A DNA stretch of 64,000 bases from Chitinophaga tropicalis (GTDB lineage Bacteria; Bacteroidota; Bacteroidia; Chitinophagales; Chitinophagaceae): positions 248,001 through 312,000 of the forward strand of contig NZ_WRXN01000003.1 in NCBI RefSeq assembly GCF_009758205.1, written 5' to 3'. Positions 51,793 to 58,723 of this stretch are shown one piece after another. Position 1 is the first letter of the stretch; every line of letters begins with the position of its first letter. The position numbers and the translations under genes were made by a program. A model generated the notes under the pieces. It made no database searches. It saw only the letters and a list, made by a program, of their open reading frames with translations, and was not told where the DNA came from.

Positions 51793-53208
51793 ATGAAAGA
51801 TGATTTTCTATATGCCGAGTTGTCTAATAATATAGCGAAGCTGATCAGAAGTGAGGTTTTAAAGCCGGGGGACCGTTTGCCTTCTGTCAGGCTATTATGC
51901 CAGGAGCATGGTATCAGCATGAATACTGCGAAGAGGGTATTCCTGGAGCTGGAGGCGCAGTCGCTCATAGAATCCAGGCCACAGTCGGGGTATTTTGTGA
52001 GCCGGTTATCTTATCAGAGGCTTCCGTTGCCGGAAGTAAGCAGGCCGTTGCCGGTCAGCAGTAATGAGGAGCCGGAGGAGCTGATCCGAAAGGTTTATGC
52101 CAATATGGGGAAGGCTGATTTTACGCTTTTTTCGGTCGGGGCGCCTTCAGGTGAATTATTGCCCCTGGTAAAGCTGAATAAGGAAATGATGCGTGCTACC
52201 CGTGAGCTAAAGGATAGTGGTACTGAATATGAACCGTTGCAGGGGAATGAAAAGCTGAGGAGGATGATTGCTGCCCGCTCGATGTATTGGGGAGGAAGTC
52301 TTCATGAGGATGACCTGGTGACGACAGCTGGCGGGATGAATGCTTTATCTTTTTGTATGATGGCTTTGAGTAAGCCGGGAGACACCATTGCTATGGAAAG
52401 CCCCTGTTATCCGGGCATCCTGCAACTGGCCGGGAGTCTGGGGTTAAAGGTGCTTGAGCTGCCTACGCATCCTACTACGGGAATTGAGATAGATGCCTTG
52501 AAGAAAGTACTTCCCAGGATCAATCTTTGTTTGCTGGTACCAAATTTCAATACGCCTCTGGGCAGTTGTATGCCTGATGAACATAAGAAAGAAGTGGTAA
52601 GGCTTTTGTCGGAGCGTGGTATTCCGTTGATAGAAGATGATATATATGGCGATCTTTACTTTGGCGCTCAACGGCCAAAATGCTGTAAGGCGTTTGATGA
52701 AGATGGCACTGTGTTATTGTGCAGCTCTGTGTCGAAGAACCTGGCGCCAGGCTACCGGGTGGGGTGGGTAGTACCAGGTAAGTATAAAGAGAAGATATTG
52801 AAGCTGAAGCTGGTCCATACGATATCTTCTTCTACCATTACGCAGGAGGCAGTAGCTAATTTCCTCAAAAACGGCCGGTATGAAAGTCATCTCCGGAAGT
52901 TGCGGCAGACCCTGCATAGCAATTATCAGCATTATATACAGGCTATAGCGGAGTATTTTCCGGAAGGGACGAAGACAAGCCGGCCGCAGGGCGGGCTTGC
53001 GTTATGGGTAGAGCTTAATAAGTCGGTGAATGCTTCGGAGTTGTTTGACAGGGCTGTTAAGCAGAAAATAAGTATTGCCCCGGGAAGGATGTTTACTTTG
53101 CAGGACCAGTTTGAGAATTGTATGCGGCTTTCTATTGGATTGCCGTGGACAGAGGAGGTTGAGCAGAAGCTGAAACAGCTGGGACGGTTGGTGGTATCAA
53201 TGCAGTAA
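51793..53208 (+). CDS. MocR-type transcriptional regulator (GntR HTH plus aminotransferase domain)
   Basis: 471 aa from the preferred ATG at 51793; an in-frame ATG at 51736 would add 19 aromatic-rich residues unlike the family. Residues 1-70 form a GntR winged helix (VLKPGDRLPSVRLLCQEHGIS, NTAKRVFLELEA). The rest is a fold-type I aminotransferase domain with EYEPLQGNEKLR, ESPCYPG, LVPNFNTPLG, and SSVSKNLAPGYRVGW, whose Lys should bind pyridoxal phosphate. Such proteins are DNA-binding regulators that sense PLP or an amino-acid ligand. It is divergent from the GNAT-PaiB pair, with the direct repeat between them, so autoregulation and control of that pair are likely. The ligand is unknown. Confidence 0.88.
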   Translation: MKDDFLYAELSNNIAKLIRSEVLKPGDRLPSVRLLCQEHGISMNTAKRVFLELEAQSLIESRPQSGYFVSRLSYQRLPLPEVSRPLPVSSNEEPEELIRKVYANMGKADFTLFSVGAPSGELLPLVKLNKEMMRATRELKDSGTEYEPLQGNEKLRRMIAARSMYWGGSLHEDDLVTTAGGMNALSFCMMALSKPGDTIAMESPCYPGILQLAGSLGLKVLELPTHPTTGIEIDALKKVLPRINLCLLVPNFNTPLGSCMPDEHKKEVVRLLSERGIPLIEDDIYGDLYFGAQRPKCCKAFDEDGTVLLCSSVSKNLAPGYRVGWVVPGKYKEKILKLKLVHTISSSTITQEAVANFLKNGRYESHLRKLRQTLHSNYQHYIQAIAEYFPEGTKTSRPQGGLALWVELNKSVNASELFDRAVKQKISIAPGRMFTLQDQFENCMRLSIGLPWTEEVEQKLKQLGRLVVSMQ

Positions 53209-53531
53209 GTTTTTATTGTTGTCAGTGGTGTGTATATGGTGAAATCTATTACTTTGAAGGTGGATTTTATACTATGCCCGTTTAAGGGTTTTTTATATAA
53301 TTCAGGGTCTGATCAAGGATCTCGAAATAGGCGATCATGGGATCGCTGAAGGCATTGTCGCCATGCTTGGGGCATGCAAAGGCCTGAAAGCATCAGTAAG
53401 ATGATGCTGAGGAAGGTAGGCATGATATTGACTTTGTTTACTACGAAGGTATTCGTAGTTTGTCGTATTTGCAAATTTTTTTCCGTAATTCGCATACTTT
53501 TTGCTACTACTCAGCTACAATTTTTATTTAA
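53209..53531. other. 323-bp region with a possible gene remnant and the metallo-beta-lactamase upstream region
   Basis: No intact gene. On the minus strand, about 53284-53400 encodes in one frame a plausible protein C-terminus (CPKHGDNAFSDPMIAYF, then EILDQTLNYIKNP and a stop). In a neighbouring frame upstream is a hydrophobic MPTFLSIILLML start. Joined by a frameshift these would make a small secreted or membrane peptide, so this may be a decayed gene; I recognise no family. The right end (from ~53430) holds the palindrome and the AT-rich promoter region of the lactamase gene. Confidence 0.3.
53440..53459. promoter_or_regulatory. Palindromic operator candidate upstream of the metallo-beta-lactamase
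   Basis: Perfect inverted repeat ACTACGAA-GGTA-TTCGTAGT, 8-bp arms with a 4-bp spacer, about 73 bp before the lactamase ATG. CTAC...GTAG dyads of this size are the form bound by BlaI/MecI-type winged-helix repressors. No blaI/blaR1 pair is in the window, so any repressor would act from elsewhere. Confidence 0.5.
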
Positions 53532-54401
53532 ATGAGAAATACTTTTCTGACTGCCCTCTTCTCTCTTGTCTGTCTGGCAGGTTATGCCCAGCAGGTGAAG
53601 GAACCCACATTAGATAAGCCTGAATGGTCCCGGCCGTATCAACCGTTCCGTATTGCGGGGAACCTGTACTATGTGGGAACATATGATCTTGCCAGTTATC
53701 TTATTACTACCAGTAAGGGAAATATCCTTATTAACACTGGTCTTGCTACGTCGGGGCCTATGATCAAAGCCAATATTGAAGCGCTTGGTTTCAGGCTTAA
53801 GGATACTAAGATACTTCTGACTACACAGGCTCACTTTGATCATATGGGAGCTATGGCTGCCATAAAGAAAATGACGGGCGCCAGGATGATGGTAGATGCG
53901 GGGGATTCTGCTGTAGTGACAGATGGTGGTAGTTCTGACTATGAGATGGGAGGAAAGGACATGCTGTTTGAGCCTGTGAGAATTGACCGTATCCTGCATG
54001 ATAAGGATGTGATCAAGCTTGGGGATGTGCAGATCGTTATGCTGCATCATCCTGGTCATACAAAAGGCTCCTGCAGCTTCCTGTTTGACGTAAAGGATGA
54101 GAAACGCAGTTATAAAGTGCTGATAGCAAATATACCGACTATTATTACGGACAGGAACTTTTCCGACATCCCCGCATATCCCGGAATAGCGGATGATTAT
54201 GCGTATACGTTAGATGCCATGAAAAAGCTCAGTTTTGACCTTTGGGTAGCTTCGCATGCCAGTCAGTTTGGGCTTCATGAAAAGCATAAACCGGGGGATG
54301 CTTATAATCCGGCTGTGTTTATGGATAGAAAAGGGTATGATGAAGACCTGGAAGATGTGCAGGAGCAATTTTCCCGGAAAGTGAATGCGGCAGGGAAGTA
54401 A
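53532..54401 (+). CDS. Subclass B3 metallo-beta-lactamase, GOB-like
   Basis: 289 aa with a Sec signal peptide (NTFLTALFSLVCLAGYAQ), so the enzyme is periplasmic. The zinc motif reads TTQAHFDHMGA: Gln99, His101, Asp103, His104. The first position is Gln instead of the usual His, the hallmark of GOB enzymes of Elizabethkingia (Gln116). Further ligands are LHHPGHTKGS (His176) and VASHASQF (His242). Long blocks such as LHHPGHTKGSCSF, KVLIAN and DLWVASHASQFGLHEK agree with GOB-1 as I remember it. It hydrolyses the amide of beta-lactam rings using zinc. Monocistronic, followed by a hairpin terminator and preceded by a palindrome. It is probably an ordinary chromosomal lactamase of this lineage; no mobile-element traces are adjacent. 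Activity and spectrum are not readable from sequence. Confidence 0.88.
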   Translation: MRNTFLTALFSLVCLAGYAQQVKEPTLDKPEWSRPYQPFRIAGNLYYVGTYDLASYLITTSKGNILINTGLATSGPMIKANIEALGFRLKDTKILLTTQAHFDHMGAMAAIKKMTGARMMVDAGDSAVVTDGGSSDYEMGGKDMLFEPVRIDRILHDKDVIKLGDVQIVMLHHPGHTKGSCSFLFDVKDEKRSYKVLIANIPTIITDRNFSDIPAYPGIADDYAYTLDAMKKLSFDLWVASHASQFGLHEKHKPGDAYNPAVFMDRKGYDEDLEDVQEQFSRKVNAAGK

Positions 54402-54428
54402 TAAGAAATTCTTATTTTGTTAAAAGTG

Positions 54429-54465
54429 AATGGCTATGGTAACTATTACTATGGCCATTTATTTT
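54429..54465. terminator. Terminator between the lactamase gene and the convergent GNAT gene
   Basis: Stem arms AATGGCTATGGTA (54429-54441) and TACTATGGCCATT (54447-54459) pair over 13 bp with two G:U pairs and a 5-nt loop, followed by TATTTTT. The right arm runs to the stop codon of the convergent gene, so it may serve both directions. Confidence 0.65.
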
Positions 54466-55199
54466 TCCTGTACAAAGTGCCAGAAGCTGATCTTTCTGCG
54501 GAGGGTGAAACCCAGTTGCTCATATAAGGCTATGGCGCGGGTGTTTGATTCTGCCACATGGAGATAGGGTATTTTATTCTGATCAAAGATACTGTTTACT
54601 GTATGAGCGACTAATTGCCTGGCGTATCCTTTTCCTGTGTGAGCGGGATGTGTTACTACTGCGCTTACCTCTGTGTAGCCGTTCATCTTCATTCTTTCAC
54701 CTGCAACAGCAACCAGTTTATCATTTCTGAATATTCCGAAGTAATTTCCCAGTTCTCTTGTTCTGTTTTTGAAATAGCCTGGTTGAACCAGGGTTACCAG
54801 CTGGAACAGTTCCTGTGAGTGTTGGGTTGTGAGTTGTATGATGTTCTCCGCGATATCCAGGTCAATTTTATCCTGGATAACCATCTGGTTGCAGACTAAT
54901 TCGTTTTTTAGCGTAAGGTGTGAAGGATATGCCGGTTTATCGCCAATAATAAAAAAATTATCAGTTAGGCCGGAATACCGGGTAATTGCGTCGGTGATAC
55001 TTAGGTTTGATATATGTCCTCCAAATAAGCAGTAGTCCGGGTCGTAGCATTTTAAGTTGTCATAGCTCAGGGCAAAATCCTGGTGGGTTTCCGAGAGTGA
55101 AAACCAAACGGGATTGTCCAGTTTATGATTGTTTGCTGGCATTTCAATTTGTTTAGGAGCTGAAGATAATTCTTTATATAGAGTGCCGGAGAATTTCAA
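54459..55199 (-). CDS. GNAT-family N-acetyltransferase (FR47-like)
   Basis: 246 aa. The first ~110 residues form a less conserved domain. The C-terminal GNAT core includes YFGIFRNDKLVAVAGERMKM, YTEVSAVVTHPAHTGKGYARQLV (acetyl-CoA-binding loop H-T-G-K-G-Y-A) and ESNTRAIALYEQLGFTLRRK, the usual last helix and strand. It resembles FR47-like proteins, which acetylate small-molecule or amino-acid amines; the substrate is unknown. It stands alone on the minus strand, convergent with the lactamase and divergent from the coiled-coil surface protein gene with a 42-bp gap. Confidence 0.82.
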   Translation of the reverse strand: MKFSGTLYKELSSAPKQIEMPANNHKLDNPVWFSLSETHQDFALSYDNLKCYDPDYCLFGGHISNLSITDAITRYSGLTDNFFIIGDKPAYPSHLTLKNELVCNQMVIQDKIDLDIAENIIQLTTQHSQELFQLVTLVQPGYFKNRTRELGNYFGIFRNDKLVAVAGERMKMNGYTEVSAVVTHPAHTGKGYARQLVAHTVNSIFDQNKIPYLHVAESNTRAIALYEQLGFTLRRKISFWHFVQEK

Positions 55200-55241
55200 A
55201 GATTTCTTTATTTTTCAGAATAATAGACTAAAGTAAAACTT

Positions 55242-56294
55242 ATGAGAGCAGCTTTGACCCTTTTACCTATGTTAGGTTCCCTGACAGTTTGTGCGCAATC
55301 TACTAATATGAAAGATTATGGCCGTTCTGTAGGACTTGGAACGACAACACCTCAATTTTATTATTATGGAGGAGACAATATGGGACTGGAGATATATAAT
55401 TCAAACACGGTAGCAAACAGCCAGGCTCACCTGATCCTGAGTACAGGAGCTACATCAAATTATGGCTCAGCCGGCACGTTATCCTGGATGACGCCTAATT
55501 CAACAGGGAATAAGGGTGTGGCATATATAAGCGCCAGAACCATACAGGATGCTACTACCAATGCCAGTGGCAACCTGTACTTTGCAACCGCGGAAAACGC
55601 TATTCCTTCCATAAAAATGCAGATAACCTCAAAAGGATATGTTGGCATAGGTATTGATGAACCCCGTGCTTTCCTGGATGTGGCAAGAGCGGGAGACAAT
55701 GTTACTTCTACTGTTTTTGGCAGATTAGCTGCAGGTAATGGCGAGTCCGGCGGAATGGGTACAGGGACGTACCTGGGTGTGCAGAATTATTCTGCAGATG
55801 GGTTATTTACTAAATCGTTTGCAATAGAGCATAGGTTTTATAGTGTATTAAACAGTGCGATAAATTTTTACAGGGGGAACAGCACCCTGGGAGGGTTTAT
55901 TACTTTTTCAACGTATAATGGAACAGAGCAAATGCGGATTGATCCAGGAGGGAATGTAGGAATTGGAACTACAGCTACCGGAAACTATAAATTGACGGTT
56001 GAAGGTGCTATAGGAGCACGTAGGGTAAGAGTTACCCAGGATACCTGGGCCGACTTTGTGTTTAACCCGGAATATAAGCTGCCTTCATTAAAAGAACTGG
56101 ATAAATATGTCAGAGAGAACAAGCATTTACCTGGAGTTCCTTCGGAAACTGAAGTAAAAGAGAAAGGTATTGATGTTGGTGAAATGAATAAAATACTGCT
56201 TCAGAAGGTAGAAGAGCTGACACTTCATTTGATTGAGCAACAAAAGCAAATTGAGAAGATGGCTGCGGAAATTGAGTGTTTGAAACATAAATAG
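55242..56294 (+). CDS. Secreted tail-fibre-like protein with C-terminal coiled coil
   Basis: 350 aa with a signal peptide (RAALTLLPMLGSLTVCAQS). The middle is a repetitive beta-rich region with Gly/Asn/Thr-rich turns (YVGIGIDEPRAFLDV, GNVGIGTTATGNYKLTVEG) like phage tail-fibre or autotransporter shafts. The end has the WADFVFNPEYKLPSLKELD block common in Bacteroidota surface proteins, then HLPGVPSETEVKEKGIDVGE and a long coiled coil (LLQKVEELTLHLIEQQKQIEK). These C-terminal parts resemble intramolecular-chaperone ends of trimeric fibres, but I see no Ser-Asp autocleavage motif. Probably a trimeric cell-surface or secreted fibre; its biological role is unknown. Not linked to phage genes here. 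Confidence 0.65.
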   Translation: MRAALTLLPMLGSLTVCAQSTNMKDYGRSVGLGTTTPQFYYYGGDNMGLEIYNSNTVANSQAHLILSTGATSNYGSAGTLSWMTPNSTGNKGVAYISARTIQDATTNASGNLYFATAENAIPSIKMQITSKGYVGIGIDEPRAFLDVARAGDNVTSTVFGRLAAGNGESGGMGTGTYLGVQNYSADGLFTKSFAIEHRFYSVLNSAINFYRGNSTLGGFITFSTYNGTEQMRIDPGGNVGIGTTATGNYKLTVEGAIGARRVRVTQDTWADFVFNPEYKLPSLKELDKYVRENKHLPGVPSETEVKEKGIDVGEMNKILLQKVEELTLHLIEQQKQIEKMAAEIECLKHK

Positions 56295-56310
56295 CATCAG
56301 GGGGGCGGGT

Positions 56311-56715
56311 TTAGTTATTGGTTGCCGCCTCCTGTCTTTTTTCCCTGAAGCCCTGTTTGATCTTTTCTTTGTGCATCATGCCCCATTCACTTAAGGCATC
56401 CAATACTTTATGAAGCGTTACGCAGTATTCAGTCAATTCGTAATCGACCATCATCTGTGTGCCAGCCATGGATACTTTTCTTTCGATCAGGCCATTCAGT
56501 TCCAGTTCTTTGAGTTCTGAAGAAAGAACTTTGGGGGAGATGCCCTGTACCAGGCGGTGCAGATCGTTAAAACGCTGATTCCCTCCGGCCAATGCAAGAA
56601 CGATGGGTAGTTTCCATTTACCGCCAATAGCGTATATGGCATCGGCTATGGCGCTTATACGGGCAGGGCATCCGTCGCCGGTAATTATTGGTATCTGACT
56701 GGGTATTATCTTCAT
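56311..56715 (-). CDS. HxlR-family transcriptional regulator
   Basis: About 134 aa from the ATG at 56715 (MKIIPSQIPII); an upstream in-frame ATG at 56784 would place the operator candidate at 56783-56800 at the very start of the gene and adds an unlikely leader. Winged-helix HxlR pattern: CPARISAIADAIYAIGGKWKLPIVLAL, RFNDLHRLVQGISPKVLSSELKELELNGLIER, YELTEYCVTLHKVLDAL. The Cys before the first helix is the position used for redox or electrophile sensing in some family members (YodB, HypR). It is divergent from a DoxX-like membrane protein gene, its likely target. Confidence 0.87.
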   Translation of the reverse strand: MKIIPSQIPIITGDGCPARISAIADAIYAIGGKWKLPIVLALAGGNQRFNDLHRLVQGISPKVLSSELKELELNGLIERKVSMAGTQMMVDYELTEYCVTLHKVLDALSEWGMMHKEKIKQGFREKRQEAATNN

Positions 56716-56782
56716 ACTATATGATTTTCGGAGATAAAGATAGGTGTTTTTAGTTGTGACATATATATTCTGAGGGGCTACC

Positions 56783-56800
56783 ACTTACCTAAAGGTGAGC
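56783..56800. promoter_or_regulatory. HxlR operator candidate
   Basis: Near-perfect dyad ACTTACC-TAAA-GGTGAGC between the divergent hxlR-type and doxX-type genes. HxlR/YodB proteins bind dyads of the TACTTACC...GGTAAGTA kind, and the right half here differs from that at two positions. The site lies 81 bp before the DoxX-like start and 68 bp before the preferred HxlR start. Confidence 0.5.
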
Positions 56801-56880
56801 GCTTTCCTTTTATATAGTACTTATCTTCTGCAGGAGATGAGGACTATTTTTGAGGCTACAAAATATCGGAATATATTATC

Positions 56881-57279
56881 ATGAAAACATTGAACGTTTT
56901 ATTGTGGATAGCTCAGTTTGTATTAGCTCTTCCTTTGGTTGTATTTGGCGGGATGAAATTGTTCCTGCCTATTGAGCAATTGGGAATACTGCCGTGGGCG
57001 GCAGAGCATCCTTTCCTGGTAAGGTTTACAGGATCTTTTGATGTTCTGGGTGGCTTAGGCTTGTTACTGCCTGCTTTGTTCCGTATTAAACCTCAGCTGA
57101 CGCCTGTTGCAGCGATAGGCTGCACTGCCATTATACTGGCCGGAGCGGTTTTTCATATTATGAGAAATGAAGCGCATCTGATAGGTATGAATATCGTTTT
57201 TGCCGCCCTGGGGGTATTTATAGCATGGGGAAGGTTCTCAAAGGCGCCTATTTATGGGAGACAAGGAAATTTAAAATAA
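56881..57279 (+). CDS. DoxX-like integral membrane protein
   Basis: 132 aa with four predicted membrane helices: LLWIAQFVLALPLVVFG, FLVRFTGSFDVLGGLGLLLPAL, LTPVAAIGCTAIILAGAVFHI, and MNIVFAALGVFIAWG. The FGGMKLF segment after helix 1 and the helix 2 composition match the DoxX/DUF4267-like group. The function of most members is unknown; some relate to quinone or redox-stress pathways, which would fit control by the divergent HxlR-type regulator. Its 3' end is convergent with a Crp/Fnr regulator gene 28 bp away. Confidence 0.75.
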   Translation: MKTLNVLLWIAQFVLALPLVVFGGMKLFLPIEQLGILPWAAEHPFLVRFTGSFDVLGGLGLLLPALFRIKPQLTPVAAIGCTAIILAGAVFHIMRNEAHLIGMNIVFAALGVFIAWGRFSKAPIYGRQGNLK

Positions 57280-57307
57280 GGAGCCTGGGCATTCAGGCAG
57301 CAAGGTA

Positions 57308-58021
57308 TCATACATTGCCGTACCCGGAAATTTTAACCAGCTGCCTGATATCTTTTACACAGATCTTTCTTCCATGTGTTGTAATGATACCGGCGGCTTT
57401 AAATTCGCTTAAGAACCTGACTATATTCTCATGACCGGTCCCTACGATATTAGCCAGGTCACTACGGGAGAGGTTGATGAAGATATCTTTTCCTTCCGGT
57501 GTTTCCGCTTTAAACTTTTCCCGGAGGACTATAAGTGAAATGGCCAGTCTTTCCCTGACTGAGCGATGTGCAAATACAGAGATGCTATTGGTTAATACGG
57601 TGAATTCATGACTAAGTGTTTTAAGCAGTCTGCGGGGTAGTTCTGTAGAGTTTTCCAGCACATTCAGAAAGTTCTCTTTGGGAATGAATGCAATAAAGCT
57701 CTCCTCTAAAGTAGCGGCAGAATCGGGATAGGGCTCTTCCGCCAGGATTGCATGGTACCCGATCAGTTCACCTGTATTGGCGACATATATTATCTGTTCT
57801 TTTCCCGCCTGATCAACCTGATACTTTTTTACTTTTCCTTTTTTAATGAAGTAAATGCCAGAAGCTCTTGTTCCCTCCCGGAATATAATTTCCCCTTTGC
57901 CATAGCGTTGTTCCTGCATATAAGGAAGCAGGCCGGCAGATTCATTCTCCGGCAGGTTATTTAAAATTGACTGAGTTTTAAAATTCCATTTATCAATCGG
58001 AAACAGGCCTGCTAAACTCAT
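57308..58021 (-). CDS. Crp/Fnr-family transcriptional regulator (paralogue 1)
   Basis: 237 aa. A cyclic-nucleotide-binding-type beta-barrel (about 20-130: KGEIIFREGTRASGIYFIKKGKVKKYQVD, GELIGYHAIL) leads to a dimerisation helix and a C-terminal winged helix (LSRSDLANIVGTGHENIVRFLSEFKAAGIITTHGRKI). It is about half identical to the protein encoded at 58724-59431. The recognition helix differs: GHENIVR here against ARESIVR there. No Fe-S cysteines are visible and the ligand is unknown. It faces a GcvH-like gene across a region with a perfect 22-bp palindrome, so it may control itself and that gene. Confidence 0.87.
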   Translation of the reverse strand: MSLAGLFPIDKWNFKTQSILNNLPENESAGLLPYMQEQRYGKGEIIFREGTRASGIYFIKKGKVKKYQVDQAGKEQIIYVANTGELIGYHAILAEEPYPDSAATLEESFIAFIPKENFLNVLENSTELPRRLLKTLSHEFTVLTNSISVFAHRSVRERLAISLIVLREKFKAETPEGKDIFINLSRSDLANIVGTGHENIVRFLSEFKAAGIITTHGRKICVKDIRQLVKISGYGNV

Positions 58022-58052
58022 AATGGGACCAAATTATTAAGAATTGTGATTT

Positions 58053-58081
58053 TTTTCAATTTTAAAATTGAAAAGTATCAG
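58053..58081. promoter_or_regulatory. AT-rich palindrome and Crp/Fnr-type box
   Basis: A perfect 22-bp palindrome (58053-58074, each arm TTTTCAATTTT) overlaps a 14-bp Fnr-like site TTGAA-AAGT-ATCAG (58068-58081; consensus TTGAT-N4-ATCAA). It lies between the minus-strand Crp/Fnr gene and the GcvH-like gene. A 14-bp core ATTGAAAAGTATCA recurs inverted at 61191-61204. Confidence 0.5.
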
Positions 58082-58103
58082 TTTAATCAAGGACCCTCAA
58101 AGT

Positions 58104-58111
58104 TATCTTTG
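58104..58111 (+). promoter_or_regulatory. Bacteroidota -7 box for the GcvH-like gene
   Basis: TATCTTTG matches TAnnTTTG exactly and ends only 4 bp before the ATG at 58116, so transcription would begin at or next to the start codon (leaderless mRNA). It lies inside the frame that starts at TTG 58068, which argues for the later ATG. Confidence 0.5.
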
Positions 58112-58115
58112 TAAG

Positions 58116-58529
58116 ATGAAAATATTGCCAGTTTCCCGTCCGAGGATCAGTTTTACCCCTAATCATGAGTGGATCGATTTTAACGGATCAGTAGGATTTG
58201 TTGGCATTTCTGCATACAGACTGAGAGGGATAGAGAGTATTACTACTATAAAATGGTATAATCCGAAGGGAATAGTTGACAAAGGTACTGTTATTGCAGA
58301 GATCCATACATCAGACCAGATCATCCCCTTGCTGGCTCCTGTAAGCTGTAAATACCTGGGACAAAACCAGAAGCTGTCCGGGAATCTGAATCTGATACTG
58401 GAAAGTCCGCAGGATAAGGGATGGTTATTTTTTGTTACCCCTTTGAAATTCTATAACCAAGAGCCGCTTCTCTCGCCGGAAAGTTACCAGAGGGTTATAC
58501 GGGCAGAAATGACCAGTAAGCTGTCATAG
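58116..58529 (+). CDS. GcvH-like protein lacking an obvious lipoyl lysine
   Basis: 137 aa from the ATG at 58116; a TTG start 48 bp upstream is possible but overlaps the promoter. It follows the glycine-cleavage H-protein fold: FTPNHEWIDFNGSVGFVGISAYRL, then two hammerhead strands, LAPVSCKYLGQN, and PQDKGWLFFVTP near the end, equivalent to H-protein GWLxxI. Where GcvH has ESVKA with the lipoylated Lys, this protein has EIHTSDQIIPL, with no Lys. It is therefore unlikely to act as a lipoyl carrier in glycine cleavage. It sits between two Crp/Fnr paralogues, a possible sensing or adaptor context. No gcvP/gcvT genes are nearby. The fold call is by pattern memory. Confidence 0.68.
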   Translation: MKILPVSRPRISFTPNHEWIDFNGSVGFVGISAYRLRGIESITTIKWYNPKGIVDKGTVIAEIHTSDQIIPLLAPVSCKYLGQNQKLSGNLNLILESPQDKGWLFFVTPLKFYNQEPLLSPESYQRVIRAEMTSKLS

Positions 58530-58723
58530 CAAGCAGAAACCAACCATCTTAAATTTTTTTAGTACTCGCATATTTGAAAGTTAGACAAGGAAGATATAGT
58601 AAGCGGACGATCTTGCTATATTGGAATTGACCATTATTAAGCAAGGGGTGCATTTGCACTCCTTTTTTTTCAGAAACGGTCCGAGTCCGGATTTTAGCAT
58701 AGTTTTACGATAAATCCGGTATT

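Noticed and set aside
55242..56294. Prophage tail-fibre gene
   Set aside because: Only a tail-fibre-like shaft and coiled coil are present; no phage structural, lysis or integrase genes are nearby and it has a Sec signal peptide.
58068..58115. TTG start for the GcvH-like gene
   Set aside because: The region holds the palindrome and an exact -7 box, and the H-protein homology begins after the ATG at 58116.
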